DNA of 60,084 nucleotides from Mycobacterium sp. (GCF_025933915.1 NZ_JAICZA010000009.1:1-60084), one strand, 5' to 3'; shown: positions 8,507 to 18,289, counted from the stretch's first letter. The notes: generated by a model from the letters alone, not told the origin. Made by a program: numbers and translations.

Positions 8507-9814
8507 ATGACGGCCCCGGTGAAGGAGAACCCGCAACGCATTCCGCCGTACAGGACGGCGGCGATGGTGTTCTTCATGGTCTTCGCCGCGGTGTTGGGGT
8601 TCGTGTGGTTGCAGTTTCGGGGCAGTCTCACGCCGAATACCGTCCTAACGATGGTGGCGCCCCGGGCCGGTTTGGTGATGGACCCGGGGTCGAAGGTCAC
8701 CTACAACGGCGTGGAAATCGGCCGCGTGGCCAGGATTTCGGAGATCCAGCGTGACGGCATACCGGCGGCGAAGTTCATCTTGGATGTCAATCCGAAGTAC
8801 ATCCCGCTGATTCCGGCCAATGTGGACGCCAACATCAAGGCGACCACGGTGTTCGGCAACAAGTATGTGTCATTGACCGCGCCGAAAAGCCCTACGCCGC
8901 AACGTATCGACTCGCGGCAGGTGATCGATGCCAGGTCGGTGACGACGGAGTTCAACACGTTGTTCGAGACGCTGACTTCGATCGCGGAGAAGGTGGATCC
9001 GGTCAAGGTGAACCTGACCCTGGCCGGGGCCGCGCAGGCTTTGACTGGATTGGGCGACAAGTTCGGGCAGTCGATCGTCAACGGCAACGCGATCCTCGAC
9101 GACATCAATCCGCGAATGCCGCAGATCCGCCACGACATCGCGCGGCTGGCGGCCCTCAGCGACATCTACGCCGACGCCGCACCCGATCTGTTCGACGCCC
9201 TGAACAACGCGGTCGTCACGGCGCGCACGCTGCACCGGCAGGAAGCCGACCTGGATGCCGCGTTGTTGGCCGCAACCGGGCTGGGCAACACGGGCGAAGA
9301 CATCTTCGCCCGTGGCGGGCCCTATCTGCAACGGGGTGTCGCCGACCTGGTGCCCACCGCCCAACTGCTCGACACCTATAGCCCCGAGATCTTTTGCACC
9401 GTCCGCAACTATTACGACGAGGAGCCCGCCGCCTATGCGACGGTGGGCGGTGGCAACGGCTACGCGCTGAAGACCATGACCGAGCTGACGTCAGGATTGG
9501 GGGGCATCCTCACGCTCCCGGGGTTGGCCGGCACGGCGGGCACCCTGGGGCTCCTGGGCCTGGCCGGACTGGTCGGCGGGGCACCGAATCCCTATGTGTA
9601 TCCGGACAATCTCCCTCGGGTGAACGCTCGCGGCGGGCCCGGGGGCGCACCGGGATGTTGGCAAAGCATCACCCACGACCTGTGGCCGGCGCCATCCCTC
9701 GTCGTGGACACCGGCGCCAGTCTCGCGCCGTACAACCATCTGGACACCGGCTCGCCATACGCCATCGAGTACGTGTGGGGCCGCCAGGTCGGGGACAACA
9801 CGATCAACCCATGA
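8507..9814 (+). CDS. mceA: MceA-family lipid-transport protein
   Basis: A 435-aa Mce protein: one N-terminal membrane helix (about residues 19-38), then the MlaD/MCE domain (about 40-120, with VTYNGVEIGRVARI), then a helical Mce-specific domain. The C-terminal part is Gly/Leu-rich (a TLGLLGLAGLVGG run) and ends in ordinary sequence. Mce subunits A-F are thought to assemble as a hexameric tube across the periplasm. Its stop overlaps the mceB ATG (ATGA), implying coupled translation. Confidence 0.92.
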   Translation: MTAPVKENPQRIPPYRTAAMVFFMVFAAVLGFVWLQFRGSLTPNTVLTMVAPRAGLVMDPGSKVTYNGVEIGRVARISEIQRDGIPAAKFILDVNPKYIPLIPANVDANIKATTVFGNKYVSLTAPKSPTPQRIDSRQVIDARSVTTEFNTLFETLTSIAEKVDPVKVNLTLAGAAQALTGLGDKFGQSIVNGNAILDDINPRMPQIRHDIARLAALSDIYADAAPDLFDALNNAVVTARTLHRQEADLDAALLAATGLGNTGEDIFARGGPYLQRGVADLVPTAQLLDTYSPEIFCTVRNYYDEEPAAYATVGGGNGYALKTMTELTSGLGGILTLPGLAGTAGTLGLLGLAGLVGGAPNPYVYPDNLPRVNARGGPGGAPGCWQSITHDLWPAPSLVVDTGASLAPYNHLDTGSPYAIEYVWGRQVGDNTINP

Positions 9815-10851
9815 AACCCACCGGCAGCGCTATCAAGCTCGGCATCGTCTCCTTGGTGCTGCTGCTGATCACCGTCTCGATCGTGGTGGTGTTCGCGCAG
9901 ATGCGCTTCAACCGCACCAACAGCTATTCCGCGGAGTTCAGCAACGGCAGCGGCCTGCGCGACGGACAGTTCGTGCGCGCCTCCGGAGTGGAGATCGGCA
10001 AGGTCAAAAAAGTACGGCTGATCGAGGGCGGCAAGCGGGTTCAGGTGGACTTCACCGTCGACCGGGCGGTACCGCTGTACCAGTCGACGACGGCACAGAT
10101 CCGCTATCTCGACCTGATCGGTAACCGCTACCTGGAGCTCGTTCGCGGCAACGGCGAAGGCGCGGACCGGACCCTGCCGACGGGCGGGTTCATCCCGCTG
10201 TCGCGAACCTCGCCCGCCCTTGATCTCGACGCCCTGATCGGTGGTTTCAAGCCGCTCTTCCGGGCGCTCGATCCGGAAAAGGTCAACACCATCGCGTCGG
10301 CGATCATCACCGTCTTCCAGGGTCAGGGCGGCACCATCAACGACATCCTCGACCGGACGGCGCAGCTGACCTCGCATATCGCGGAGCGCGACCAGGCCAT
10401 CGGTGAGGTGATCAAGAACCTGAACGTGTTGCTGGACACCACCGTTCGGCATCGCAACGAGTTCGACCAGACCGTCGACAACTTCGAGAGATTGATCACC
10501 GGATTACGGAACCACGCCGATCCCCTGGCCGCCGGCACCGCGAACATCAGCAACGCCGCCGGAACGGTGGCCGAGCTGCTCGGCGAGAACCGCGCTCTGC
10601 TGCACAAGGAGATCAACTACCTGCAGGACCTGCAGCAGCCGCTCGTCGACCAACGAGATCAGCTCGGCGATCTCATCCACAAGACACCGACCGCCCTCAA
10701 CCTGATCGGACGCAGCATCGGCCTCTACGGAGACTGGGTCAATTTCTACGTGTGCGACCTCACGATCAAGTGGAACGGACTGCAGCCCGGCGGCCCGGTC
10801 CGCACCGTCCGGCTCTGGCAGCAGCCCACGGGTAGGTGCTCGCCGCAATGA
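9811..10851 (+). CDS. mceB: MceB-family lipid-transport protein
   Basis: A 346-aa protein, the normal MceB length. The ATG at 9811 overlaps the mceA stop in ATGA; the frame is open further upstream but only inside mceA. A membrane anchor (about residues 9-30) is followed by the MCE domain with RASGVEIGKVKKVRLIEG and LDLIGNRYLEL. Long helices (about 130-300) form the coiled needle part. The C-terminus has a two-Cys tail (FYVCDLTIKW and RCSPQ), likely a disulphide outside the membrane, as in other MceB proteins. Confidence 0.93.
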   Translation: MKPTGSAIKLGIVSLVLLLITVSIVVVFAQMRFNRTNSYSAEFSNGSGLRDGQFVRASGVEIGKVKKVRLIEGGKRVQVDFTVDRAVPLYQSTTAQIRYLDLIGNRYLELVRGNGEGADRTLPTGGFIPLSRTSPALDLDALIGGFKPLFRALDPEKVNTIASAIITVFQGQGGTINDILDRTAQLTSHIAERDQAIGEVIKNLNVLLDTTVRHRNEFDQTVDNFERLITGLRNHADPLAAGTANISNAAGTVAELLGENRALLHKEINYLQDLQQPLVDQRDQLGDLIHKTPTALNLIGRSIGLYGDWVNFYVCDLTIKWNGLQPGGPVRTVRLWQQPTGRCSPQ

Positions 10852-12407
10852 GAACACTGACGGAATTCAACCGCGCCCGTGTAGGGCTCATGGGCGCCGG
10901 CGTGCTCGCGCTCGTCACCGTCGTCGGCCAAAGCTTCACCAGTGTCCCAATGCTTTTCGCCAGCCCGAGTTACTACGGGCAGTTCACCGACACGGGTCAA
11001 CTGAACAAGAACGACAAGGTGCGCATCTCCGGCGTGAACGTCGGCGCGGTGCAGTCGCTCGACATCGACGGGGACCACGTCGTGATCAAGTTCTCCATCG
11101 GCGGCAACACCATCGGCACCGAGAGCCGACTCGCGATCAAAACCGACACCATCCTGGGTAAGAAGGTGCTCGAGATCGAACCGCGGGGAGCCCAGGCGTT
11201 GCGGCCGGGGGGTGTCTTACCGCTGGGCCAAAGCACGACCCCTTATCAGCTCTACGACGCGGTCTTCGACGTCACCAAGGCCGCCGCGGGCTGGGACATC
11301 GACAGCGTCAAGCAATCGCTGAACGTCTTGTCCCAGACCATCGATCAGACCTACCCGCACCTGACCCCGGCCCTCGACGGATTGGCCAAATTCTCCGACA
11401 CCATCGGCAAACGGGACGAACAGATCAAGCACCTGCTCGCCCAGGCCACCCAGGTGGCCAGCGTCCTCGGCGACCGCAGCGAACAAATCAACCGGCTGCT
11501 GGTCAACTCGAAGACGCTGCTGGCCGCATTCAACGAACGCGGGCGGGCGATCGGCGCTCTGCTGCAGAATATTTCGGCCTTTTCGGCCCAGGTGCAGGGG
11601 TTCATCAATGACAACCCGAACCTGAATGCCGTGCTGGAGCAGTTGCACGCCATCAGCGACGTACTGGTGGCGCGCAAAGATGACCTGGCTCAAACCTTCA
11701 CGTATGTCAGCCAATTCGCCGCGTCGTTGGGGGAATCCGTCGCCTCCGGCCCGTACTTCAAGATCGTGCTGTCCAATCTGCTGCCGTACTGGGTCTTGCA
11801 GCCGTGGGTCGACGCCGCCTTCAAGAAGCGTGGTATCGACCCGGAGAACTTCTGGCGCAGCGCCGGCCTGCCCGAGTTCCGCTTCCCCGACCCGAACGGC
11901 ACCCGGTTCCCCAACGGCGCGCCGCCGCCCGCACCTCCGGTGCTGGAAGGGACCCCGGACCATCCGGGGCCCGCCGTCCCGCCGGGAACGGCGTGTTCGT
12001 ACACCCCACCACCTGACTCGCTGCCGCGGCCGTGGAATCCGTTGCCCTGCACGGGCGTAGACGTCGGCGCGTTCGGCGGCAATTTCCCGGCACCGATCGA
12101 CGTGCAGACATCGCCGCCGAACCCGAACGGCCTGCCACCGACGTCGGGGATCCCAATCGCCGGGCGGCCCGGTGAGGCGCCTCCGGACGTTCCGGGCACA
12201 CCGGTGCCGTTGCCTATCCAGGCACCGCCGGGCGCGCGCACGGAGAACCTGCAACCGGCCGGCCCCACCCCACCGCCGTCCACGTTCGCGCCGGGCTTGC
12301 CGCCGGGGCCACCCGCGCCGCCGGGACCCGGGCTGCAGCTGCCCGCCCCGTTCATCTCGCCGGGCGGCACGGGCGGCAGCGGTATCACGGGAGGAAGCCA
12401 GAATTGA
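10848..12407 (+). CDS. mceC: MceC-family protein with proline-rich tail
   Basis: A 519-aa Mce subunit starting at ATG 10848, again an ATGA overlap with mceB; a GTG 12 bases earlier is less likely. N-terminal anchor, MCE domain (RISGVNVGAVQSLDIDGD), and a long helical region to about residue 345. The last roughly 170 residues are Pro/Gly-rich with repeated PPAPP-like stretches, predicted disordered and exported. Such tails are common in MceC/MceD and may span peptidoglycan or contact the outer lipid layer. Confidence 0.92.
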   Translation: MRTLTEFNRARVGLMGAGVLALVTVVGQSFTSVPMLFASPSYYGQFTDTGQLNKNDKVRISGVNVGAVQSLDIDGDHVVIKFSIGGNTIGTESRLAIKTDTILGKKVLEIEPRGAQALRPGGVLPLGQSTTPYQLYDAVFDVTKAAAGWDIDSVKQSLNVLSQTIDQTYPHLTPALDGLAKFSDTIGKRDEQIKHLLAQATQVASVLGDRSEQINRLLVNSKTLLAAFNERGRAIGALLQNISAFSAQVQGFINDNPNLNAVLEQLHAISDVLVARKDDLAQTFTYVSQFAASLGESVASGPYFKIVLSNLLPYWVLQPWVDAAFKKRGIDPENFWRSAGLPEFRFPDPNGTRFPNGAPPPAPPVLEGTPDHPGPAVPPGTACSYTPPPDSLPRPWNPLPCTGVDVGAFGGNFPAPIDVQTSPPNPNGLPPTSGIPIAGRPGEAPPDVPGTPVPLPIQAPPGARTENLQPAGPTPPPSTFAPGLPPGPPAPPGPGLQLPAPFISPGGTGGSGITGGSQN

Positions 12408-13960
12408 GCGGCATCTTCAACATCCGCAATCCGTGGCTTCGCCGAGCCATCGGAGCACTGGTGGTGGTGCTGGCCGTCGGCGCGGGGTTCGCCGGCTGGC
12501 GGATCTACCAGAAGCTGACCAACAACACCGTAATCGCCTACCTCCCAGCGGCGAACGCGCTCTATTCCGGGGACAAAGTCCAGATCATGGGTGTTCGTGT
12601 GGGCTCGATCGACAAGGTCGAGCCCGCCGGCAACAAGATGAAGGTGACGTTTCACTACGACAACAAGTACAAGGTGCCCGCCAACGCGTCCGCCGTGATC
12701 GTCAACCCCACGCTGGTGGCGTCGCGCAGCATCCAGTTGGAGCCCCCCTACAAGGGTGGCCCGGTGATGGCCGACAACGCGGTGATTCCCATCGAGCGCA
12801 CGCAGGTGCCCACCGAGTTCGACGAACTGCGCGACAGCGTCGCCAACATCATCAGCAAACTCGGCCCGACGCCCGAGCAGCCCAAGGGCCCCTTCGGTGA
12901 CCTCGTCGAGTCTTTCGCCGACGGGCTGGCCGGCAAGGGCAACCAGATCAACACCACGCTGAACAGCCTGTCACGAGCCTTCACCGCGCTGAACCAGGGC
13001 CGGGGCGACTTCTTCGCGGTGGCGCACAGCCTGGCGCTGTTCGTCAACGCCCTGCACAAAGACGACCAGCAGTTCGTCGCGCTGAACCACAACTTGGCCC
13101 AGTTCACTGACAACCTGACCGGGTCCGACCACGATCTCGCCAATGCGCTACGGCAATTCGACAGCCTGCTCGCCACCTTGCGCCCGTTCCTGGCCAAGAA
13201 CCACGAGGTGTTCGTGCACGACGTCGACAACCTCGCCAACCTGACCACCACGCTGGTCCAACCCGAGCCGCTGAACGGTTTGGAGACGGCCCTGCACGTC
13301 CTGCCGACGCTGGAGACGAACCTCAGCCAGATTTACCACCCGTCGCACGGCGCGGTCATGTCCATCCCGGCAATCCCTAACTTTGCGAACCCAATGCAGT
13401 TCTTCTGCAGCATGATTCAGGCCGGTAGCCGGTTGGGATATCAAGAGTCCGCCGAGCTGTGTGCTCAATACCTGGCGCCAATCCTCGATGCGATCAAGTT
13501 CAACTACTTACCGTTCGGGCTGAATCTGTTCAGCACCGCCGAGACGCTACCCAAGGAAATCGCCTACTCCGAGCCGCGCCTACAGCCGCCCAACGGATAC
13601 AAGGACACCACGGTACCCGGGATCTGGGTGCCCGACACCCCGCTCTCGCACCGCAACACCCAGCCCGGCTGGGTAGTTGCGCCGGGTATGCAAGGCACAC
13701 AGGTGGGACCGGTCACCGGGGGCCTGCTGACCCCCGAATCTTTGACCGAACTGATGGGCGGCCCGGACACCGCACCCCCGCCGCCGGGGCTCCAAACCCC
13801 GCCGGGACCGCCGAACGCCTACGACGAATACCCGGTGGTGCCGCCGATCGGCCTGCAGGCCCCACAGGTGCCGATCCCGCCGCCAGCGCCCGCGCCGGGA
13901 GTGGTCCCCGGACCGGTCGAGCCCACGCCGGCGGCAGCGCCCACTGGGACGGGGTCGTGA
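12404..13960 (+). CDS. mceD: MceD-family protein
   Basis: A 518-aa Mce subunit beginning with TTG at 12404, overlapping the mceC stop (TTGA). A GAGGAAG ribosome site 8 bases upstream supports this unusual start. It has an N-terminal helix (ALVVVLAVGAGFAGW), an MCE domain (VQIMGVRVGSIDKVEPAGNK), a helical middle, two Cys (FFCSMIQ and AELCAQY), and a Pro-rich C-terminus from about residue 430. Part of the predicted A-F hexamer. Confidence 0.92.
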   Translation: MSGIFNIRNPWLRRAIGALVVVLAVGAGFAGWRIYQKLTNNTVIAYLPAANALYSGDKVQIMGVRVGSIDKVEPAGNKMKVTFHYDNKYKVPANASAVIVNPTLVASRSIQLEPPYKGGPVMADNAVIPIERTQVPTEFDELRDSVANIISKLGPTPEQPKGPFGDLVESFADGLAGKGNQINTTLNSLSRAFTALNQGRGDFFAVAHSLALFVNALHKDDQQFVALNHNLAQFTDNLTGSDHDLANALRQFDSLLATLRPFLAKNHEVFVHDVDNLANLTTTLVQPEPLNGLETALHVLPTLETNLSQIYHPSHGAVMSIPAIPNFANPMQFFCSMIQAGSRLGYQESAELCAQYLAPILDAIKFNYLPFGLNLFSTAETLPKEIAYSEPRLQPPNGYKDTTVPGIWVPDTPLSHRNTQPGWVVAPGMQGTQVGPVTGGLLTPESLTELMGGPDTAPPPPGLQTPPGPPNAYDEYPVVPPIGLQAPQVPIPPPAPAPGVVPGPVEPTPAAAPTGTGS

Positions 13961-15144
13961 TGGTAACGGTAAACGCGCTGTGCGCGTGGGGTTCTCGCAT
14001 CCGGCACCGGACCTGGCAGGGGCTGGCCGTATTGAGCGCGGCGGCGGTGCTGACGTCTTGCGCGAAGTGGCACGGGATCGCGAATGTGCCGATGCCCGGT
14101 GGCCCGGGCACCGGACACGGCTCCTACACCGTCTACGTGCAGATGCCCGACACGCTGGCCCTGAACACGAACAGCCGGGTCCGGGTGGCCGACGTCTTCG
14201 TCGGCACCGTGCGCGCGATCCAATTGAAGAACTGGGTCGCCACGCTGACGCTGCGGCTGGACAAGGGCGTCAAGTTACCCAAGAACGCCACCGCCAAGAT
14301 CGGGCAGACCAGCCTCCTCGGGTCTCAGCACATAGAACTGACCGCGCCCCCCGACCCGTCCCCGCAGCGACTGGGGGACGGCGACACCATCCCGCTGAAG
14401 AATTCATCCGCGTACCCCACCACCGAGCAGACACTGGCCAGCCTCGCCATGATCTTGCGTGGCGGCGGCATCCCCAACATCGAGGTGCTGCAGAACGAGG
14501 TCTACAACATCGTGAACGGGCGCGCTGACCAGATCCGCGCCTTCCTCGGCAAGCTGGACACGTTCACCACCAGGCTCGACGAGCAACGTGAGGACATCAC
14601 CCGAGCTATCGACTCCACCAACCGGTTGCTGGCCTACGTGGGAACCCGCTCGGATGTCTTGGATCGCGTCCTCACCGAATTCCCACCGCTGATCAAGCAT
14701 TTCGCGGATAAGCAGAACCTCTTGATCGACGCGGTCGACGCGACAGGGCGGCTCAGCCAGGTTGCCGACCAATACCTGTCCGCCTCGCGGAGCGACCTCC
14801 ACCAGGACCTGCTCTCGCTGCAGTGCCCGTTGCGGGAACTCGGCCGCGCATCGCCGTACCTGATCCGCGCGCTCAAGCTGATCATCGTGCGGCCGTTCGA
14901 CATTGACGCCGTGCCGAAGGCGTTCCGCGGCGACTACTTCAACCTGTCGCTCACGCTCGACCTGACCCTCAGCGCCGTTGACAACGCGGTCCTGACCGGG
15001 ACCGGGTTCTCCGGGGCGCTGCGGGCCCTCGAGCAGTCCTGGGGCCGTGACCCCGAAACGATGATCCCCGATGTGCGCTATACGCCGAACCCCAACGACG
15101 CGCCGGGCGGACCGCTGGTCGAAAGGGCGGACAGGCAATGCTGA
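13960..15144 (+). CDS. mceE: MceE-family lipoprotein (LprK-like)
   Basis: A 394-aa Mce lipoprotein. ATG 13960 shares one base with the mceD stop (TGATG); a GTG directly before it is also in frame. The signal peptide ends in the lipobox LTSC with Cys34 as the lipidated residue. The MCE domain contains RVRVADVFVGTVRAI and LLGSQHIELTAP, and a helical region follows. MceE is the lipid-anchored subunit of mce operons. It ends 7 bases inside mceF. Confidence 0.93.
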   Translation: MVTVNALCAWGSRIRHRTWQGLAVLSAAAVLTSCAKWHGIANVPMPGGPGTGHGSYTVYVQMPDTLALNTNSRVRVADVFVGTVRAIQLKNWVATLTLRLDKGVKLPKNATAKIGQTSLLGSQHIELTAPPDPSPQRLGDGDTIPLKNSSAYPTTEQTLASLAMILRGGGIPNIEVLQNEVYNIVNGRADQIRAFLGKLDTFTTRLDEQREDITRAIDSTNRLLAYVGTRSDVLDRVLTEFPPLIKHFADKQNLLIDAVDATGRLSQVADQYLSASRSDLHQDLLSLQCPLRELGRASPYLIRALKLIIVRPFDIDAVPKAFRGDYFNLSLTLDLTLSAVDNAVLTGTGFSGALRALEQSWGRDPETMIPDVRYTPNPNDAPGGPLVERADRQC

Positions 15145-16688
15145 CCCGCTTCATCTGGCGCCAAATTATCTCGTTCACGATTCTGAGCGTGGTCACGGCG
15201 ATCGTGTTGGGCGGGTACTACTTGCGCATTCCCGCCGCGGCAGGGATCGGCCAGTACACGCTGAAGGCGGACCTGCCCGCGTCGGGCGGCCTGTACAAGA
15301 CGGCCAACGTGACCTATCGCGGTGAAACCATCGGCACGGTCACCTCCGTCGAGCCGACCGAGCGGGGCGCGCATGTGACCATGCGCATCTCCGACCGGTA
15401 CAGAATCCCGATTGACGCGACGGCGAGCGTGCATTCGGTGTCGGCGGTTGGCGAGCAGTATGTGGACCTGGCGTCCGTGGGTAACTCGGGCCAATACTTC
15501 TCGCCCGGACAGACCATCACGAAGGGTACCGTGCCCACCGAGATCGGACCGGCGCTGGACGCCGCCAACCGGGGGCTGGCGGTGCTGCCCAAGGACAAGA
15601 TCGCTTCGCTGCTTGACGAAACGGCCCAAGCGGTCGGCGGATTGGGCCCTGCGCTGCAACGTCTGGTCGACGCGACGCAGGCGATCGCCGGCGACTTCAA
15701 GACCAACATCCACGATGTCAACGACATCATCGAAAACTCGGGGCCGGTCATCGACAGCCAGGTCGACTCCAGTGACGCGATTAAACGCTGGTCGCACAAC
15801 TTGAACACCCTCGCCGCGCAGGGCGCGGAAAACGACCAGCACGTCAAAAGCATTCTGTCTCAGGCGGCCCCAACCGCCGATCAGGTCAACGAGGTGTTCG
15901 GCGACGTCCGTGAGTCGCTACCGCAGACACTGGCGAACATCGAGATCGTGCTGGACATGCTCAAGCGCTACCACAAGGGCGTCGAGCAACTGCTGGTGGC
16001 CTATCCGCAGGGCATATCGGAAGGCCAGACGGTGACGGCGGCCTTCCCGGGCTACGCCGCGCTCGGGACATCGCTGACGATCAATCAGCCCCCGCCGTGC
16101 CTGACCGGGTTTCTTCCGGCACCTCAGTGGCGGTCTCCCGCGGATACCAGCCTGGCGCCGATGCCGTCCGGGACATATTGCAAGATCCCGCAAGACCATC
16201 CGGCCAACGCCGTGCGCGGGGCGCGCAACCTCCCGTGTGTCGACGTACCCGGGAAGCGGGCCGCCACGCCGCGGGAGTGTCGAGACACGAAGCCGTACGT
16301 TCCGTTGGGCACCAACCCCTGGTACGGCGACCCCAACCAGATCCTGACCTGCCCGGCGGCCGCGGCGCGCTGCGACCAACCGGTCAAGCCGGGTCAGGTC
16401 ATCCCCGCGCCATCGGTCAACAACGGCCTGAACCCGGCGCCCTCCGACAGGGTGGCGGGGACGCCACCCCCCGTCAGCGATCCGCTGCAGCGCCCCGGAT
16501 CGGGAACCGTCGAATGCAATGGGCAACAGCCAAACCCGTGCGTCTACACCCCCGGCGGTCCTCCCCCGGCCGTCTACGTTCCTCAGAGCGGCGAACTGGT
16601 GGGGCCGGACGGAGTTAAGTACGCGGTCGAGAATTCGAGCAAAACGGGTGACGACGGATGGAAGGACATGCTGGCGCCACCGAGGTGA
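15138..16688 (+). CDS. mceF: MceF-family protein with cysteine-rich tail
   Basis: A 516-aa last Mce subunit; the ATG overlaps the end of mceE by 7 bases. An N-terminal anchor (IISFTILSVVTAIVLGGYYL), an MCE domain (VTYRGETIGTVTSVEPT; SAVGEQYVDL) and long helices to about residue 310 are followed by a Pro/Gly-rich tail. That tail holds eight cysteines, an even number consistent with disulphides outside the membrane. Usual Mce-associated (mas) genes do not follow; instead a small antitoxin-fold protein begins 75 bases downstream. Confidence 0.92.
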   Translation: MLTRFIWRQIISFTILSVVTAIVLGGYYLRIPAAAGIGQYTLKADLPASGGLYKTANVTYRGETIGTVTSVEPTERGAHVTMRISDRYRIPIDATASVHSVSAVGEQYVDLASVGNSGQYFSPGQTITKGTVPTEIGPALDAANRGLAVLPKDKIASLLDETAQAVGGLGPALQRLVDATQAIAGDFKTNIHDVNDIIENSGPVIDSQVDSSDAIKRWSHNLNTLAAQGAENDQHVKSILSQAAPTADQVNEVFGDVRESLPQTLANIEIVLDMLKRYHKGVEQLLVAYPQGISEGQTVTAAFPGYAALGTSLTINQPPPCLTGFLPAPQWRSPADTSLAPMPSGTYCKIPQDHPANAVRGARNLPCVDVPGKRAATPRECRDTKPYVPLGTNPWYGDPNQILTCPAAAARCDQPVKPGQVIPAPSVNNGLNPAPSDRVAGTPPPVSDPLQRPGSGTVECNGQQPNPCVYTPGGPPPAVYVPQSGELVGPDGVKYAVENSSKTGDDGWKDMLAPPR

Positions 16689-16763
16689 ATCCACCACTGC
16701 CACTGCGGCTCAGCGGGTTTCAACCCACCGATATCGACAAGGGAACGCAAGGATCGGAGCGAC

Positions 16764-17273
16764 ATGCGGAAAGTGATTGGTCTAGGGCAACTTCGGAGCG
16801 ATACGTGTGCCTATCTCGAGCGGGTCGCGGCCGGGGAGACCATCGACGTCGTCCGTCGCGGCAAACTGGTAGCGCGGATCGTGTCGGTCGGGGAATGGAG
16901 GCCGGCGCCGATCCCGGCGCGATCCGTCGCACCCGCTGCGCAGGACGCCGGTGGGTGGGTCGGGCTTGACGAACTGCGAACGCGGGCCGGCCGGTGCTTC
17001 GACCGGGTCGCGGCCGGGGAAACGATCAGTGTTGTTCGTGGCGGCAGGTTACTGGCGCGGATCGTGTCGGCCGACGGCTCCGAAAGGACCCCGAGTCGGG
17101 CGGACGCCGGTGCCGGGATCGAGCTCGACGAACTGCGGAAGCGTGCGGGACGCTATTTCGATCGGGTCGCGGCGGGACAGACTATCGAGGTCATTCGTGG
17201 CGGCAGGCTGGTTGCCCGCATCGTCTCGGCCGACGCGACGTCGCTAACCCTCGAACGATCTGCCGTCGGGTAG
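16764..17273 (+). CDS. Triple tandem Phd/YefM-type antitoxin-fold protein
   Basis: A 169-aa protein made of three copies of a roughly 37-residue module at about 6-42, 67-103 and 120-156. Each reads LxxLR...Y/FxRVAAGxTIxVxRxGxLxARIVS, the N-terminal DNA-binding/dimerisation fold of Phd/YefM/VapB-type antitoxins. Linkers are short and Pro/Ala-rich. There is no C-terminal toxin-neutralising helix and no toxin gene beside it. ATG with GGATCGGAG upstream. It follows mceF by 75 bases on the same strand and may be co-transcribed. It may be a DNA-binding regulator derived from an antitoxin; that role is inferred. Confidence 0.8.
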   Translation: MRKVIGLGQLRSDTCAYLERVAAGETIDVVRRGKLVARIVSVGEWRPAPIPARSVAPAAQDAGGWVGLDELRTRAGRCFDRVAAGETISVVRGGRLLARIVSADGSERTPSRADAGAGIELDELRKRAGRYFDRVAAGQTIEVIRGGRLVARIVSADATSLTLERSAVG

Positions 17274-17293
17274 CGGGCGGAGGTGCATCGCAG

Positions 17294-17305
17294 CCGCCTC
17301 GGCGG
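17294..17305. terminator. GC-rich hairpin between convergent genes
   Basis: CCGCC-TC-GGCGG, followed at about 17312-17321 by the palindrome GGCCGCGGCC, lies in the 84-base gap between the antitoxin-like gene and the convergent universal stress gene. It could end both transcripts. No U-tract, so low confidence. Confidence 0.3.
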
Positions 17306-17357
17306 GACCAGGGGCCGCGGCCTCGACTGCTCGACCCGGCGCAAACCGGTGAAGGAT

Positions 17358-18248
17358 TTATGCAGAGGCCGGCGGCCGAGCGACGATAATCGGTATCCGG
17401 ACCGAATGCAGGACCGCGTTGCTGACCGACCCCAGCAGCATCCTCGTCAGCCCGCCCCGACCGTGACTGCCGACGACCACCAGTTGCGCCGTTTCTGACT
17501 TGTCGATGAGATGTCGTGCCGCCCGATCCCGGGCAATGAACCGATGAACGGTGACATCGGGATAGCGTTCTTCCCAGCCCGCCAGGCTCTCGGCGAGGCT
17601 GCGTTGCGCTTCGCCCTCCACCACCGGCCACTCGATGTCGAAAACTTCACTCACCGCCGCGTCGCTCCAGGCATGGATGGCCACCAGATCGACGCCGCGA
17701 CGGGACGCCTCGTCGAACGCGATTTCCGTTGCGAGTTCGGAGGCCGGTGATCCATCGGTGCCCAGTAGGACCGGAGCATTCCGCAGATCCGGCAACTCTT
17801 CGTCACGAATAACTGCGACTGGGCAATTCGCGTGCCGTACCACGGTCGAGCTGACCGATCCGAGCAGACCACGGGCCAGCAATCCCCGACCGGAGCTGCC
17901 CATGACGATCATCTCCGCGGTATCGGACGCCTCGAGCAGTGCCGGGGCCGGGGCCGAGTAGACCAGTTTTTTGTCGATGGACACCTTGCGATCCGCCGAC
18001 ATCGCGTCTTCGGCGACCTTTATCGCGTGCAGGATCGCCTTCTTGCCTTCGTCTTCCAGGTTCGTGACGAGGGATTCGGGGTACGGGACCGGCGGGAATG
18101 TCGTGGTGGGCGTCGTCACCGCGTGCATGACGGTCAGCGGGATGTTTCTCATCGCCGCTTCGCCGGCTGCCCAGCGTGCGGCGGCCGTTGACGCCGGCGA
18201 ACCGTCGACCGCCACGACGATGCCGAGTTGTTTGACGGATGCGGACAT
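17358..18248 (-). CDS. Tandem-domain universal stress protein
   Basis: A 296-aa protein with two USP domains (about 1-145 and 155-296), the length and layout of mycobacterial Rv2005c/Rv2623-type USPs. Each domain keeps the ATP-binding pattern G-x2-G-x9-G-S/T: MGSSGRGLLARGLLGSVSS and GSHGRGGLTRMLLGSVSN, with DGSPAS near each start. These proteins bind ATP and modulate growth under hypoxia or stress. Single gene, ATG start. A 15-bp dyad lies 27 bases upstream in the leader. No DosR box was recognised. Confidence 0.92.
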   Translation of the reverse strand: MSASVKQLGIVVAVDGSPASTAAARWAAGEAAMRNIPLTVMHAVTTPTTTFPPVPYPESLVTNLEDEGKKAILHAIKVAEDAMSADRKVSIDKKLVYSAPAPALLEASDTAEMIVMGSSGRGLLARGLLGSVSSTVVRHANCPVAVIRDEELPDLRNAPVLLGTDGSPASELATEIAFDEASRRGVDLVAIHAWSDAAVSEVFDIEWPVVEGEAQRSLAESLAGWEERYPDVTVHRFIARDRAARHLIDKSETAQLVVVGSHGRGGLTRMLLGSVSNAVLHSVRIPIIVARPPASA

Positions 18249-18274
18249 TTCGTTCTCCCTCCATCGCGAACGAT

Positions 18275-18289
18275 GCTATCGGAGATAGC
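18275..18289. promoter_or_regulatory. Dyad upstream of the universal stress gene
   Basis: GCTATC-GGA-GATAGC is a perfect 6-bp inverted repeat 27-41 bases before the USP start codon. It could be an operator or a small hairpin in the leader. The 138-base gap to efeB holds no gene. Confidence 0.35.

Noticed and set aside
16764-17273. Ordinary type II toxin-antitoxin locus
   Set aside because: No toxin gene is adjacent, and the protein has three DNA-binding folds without the toxin-binding tail.
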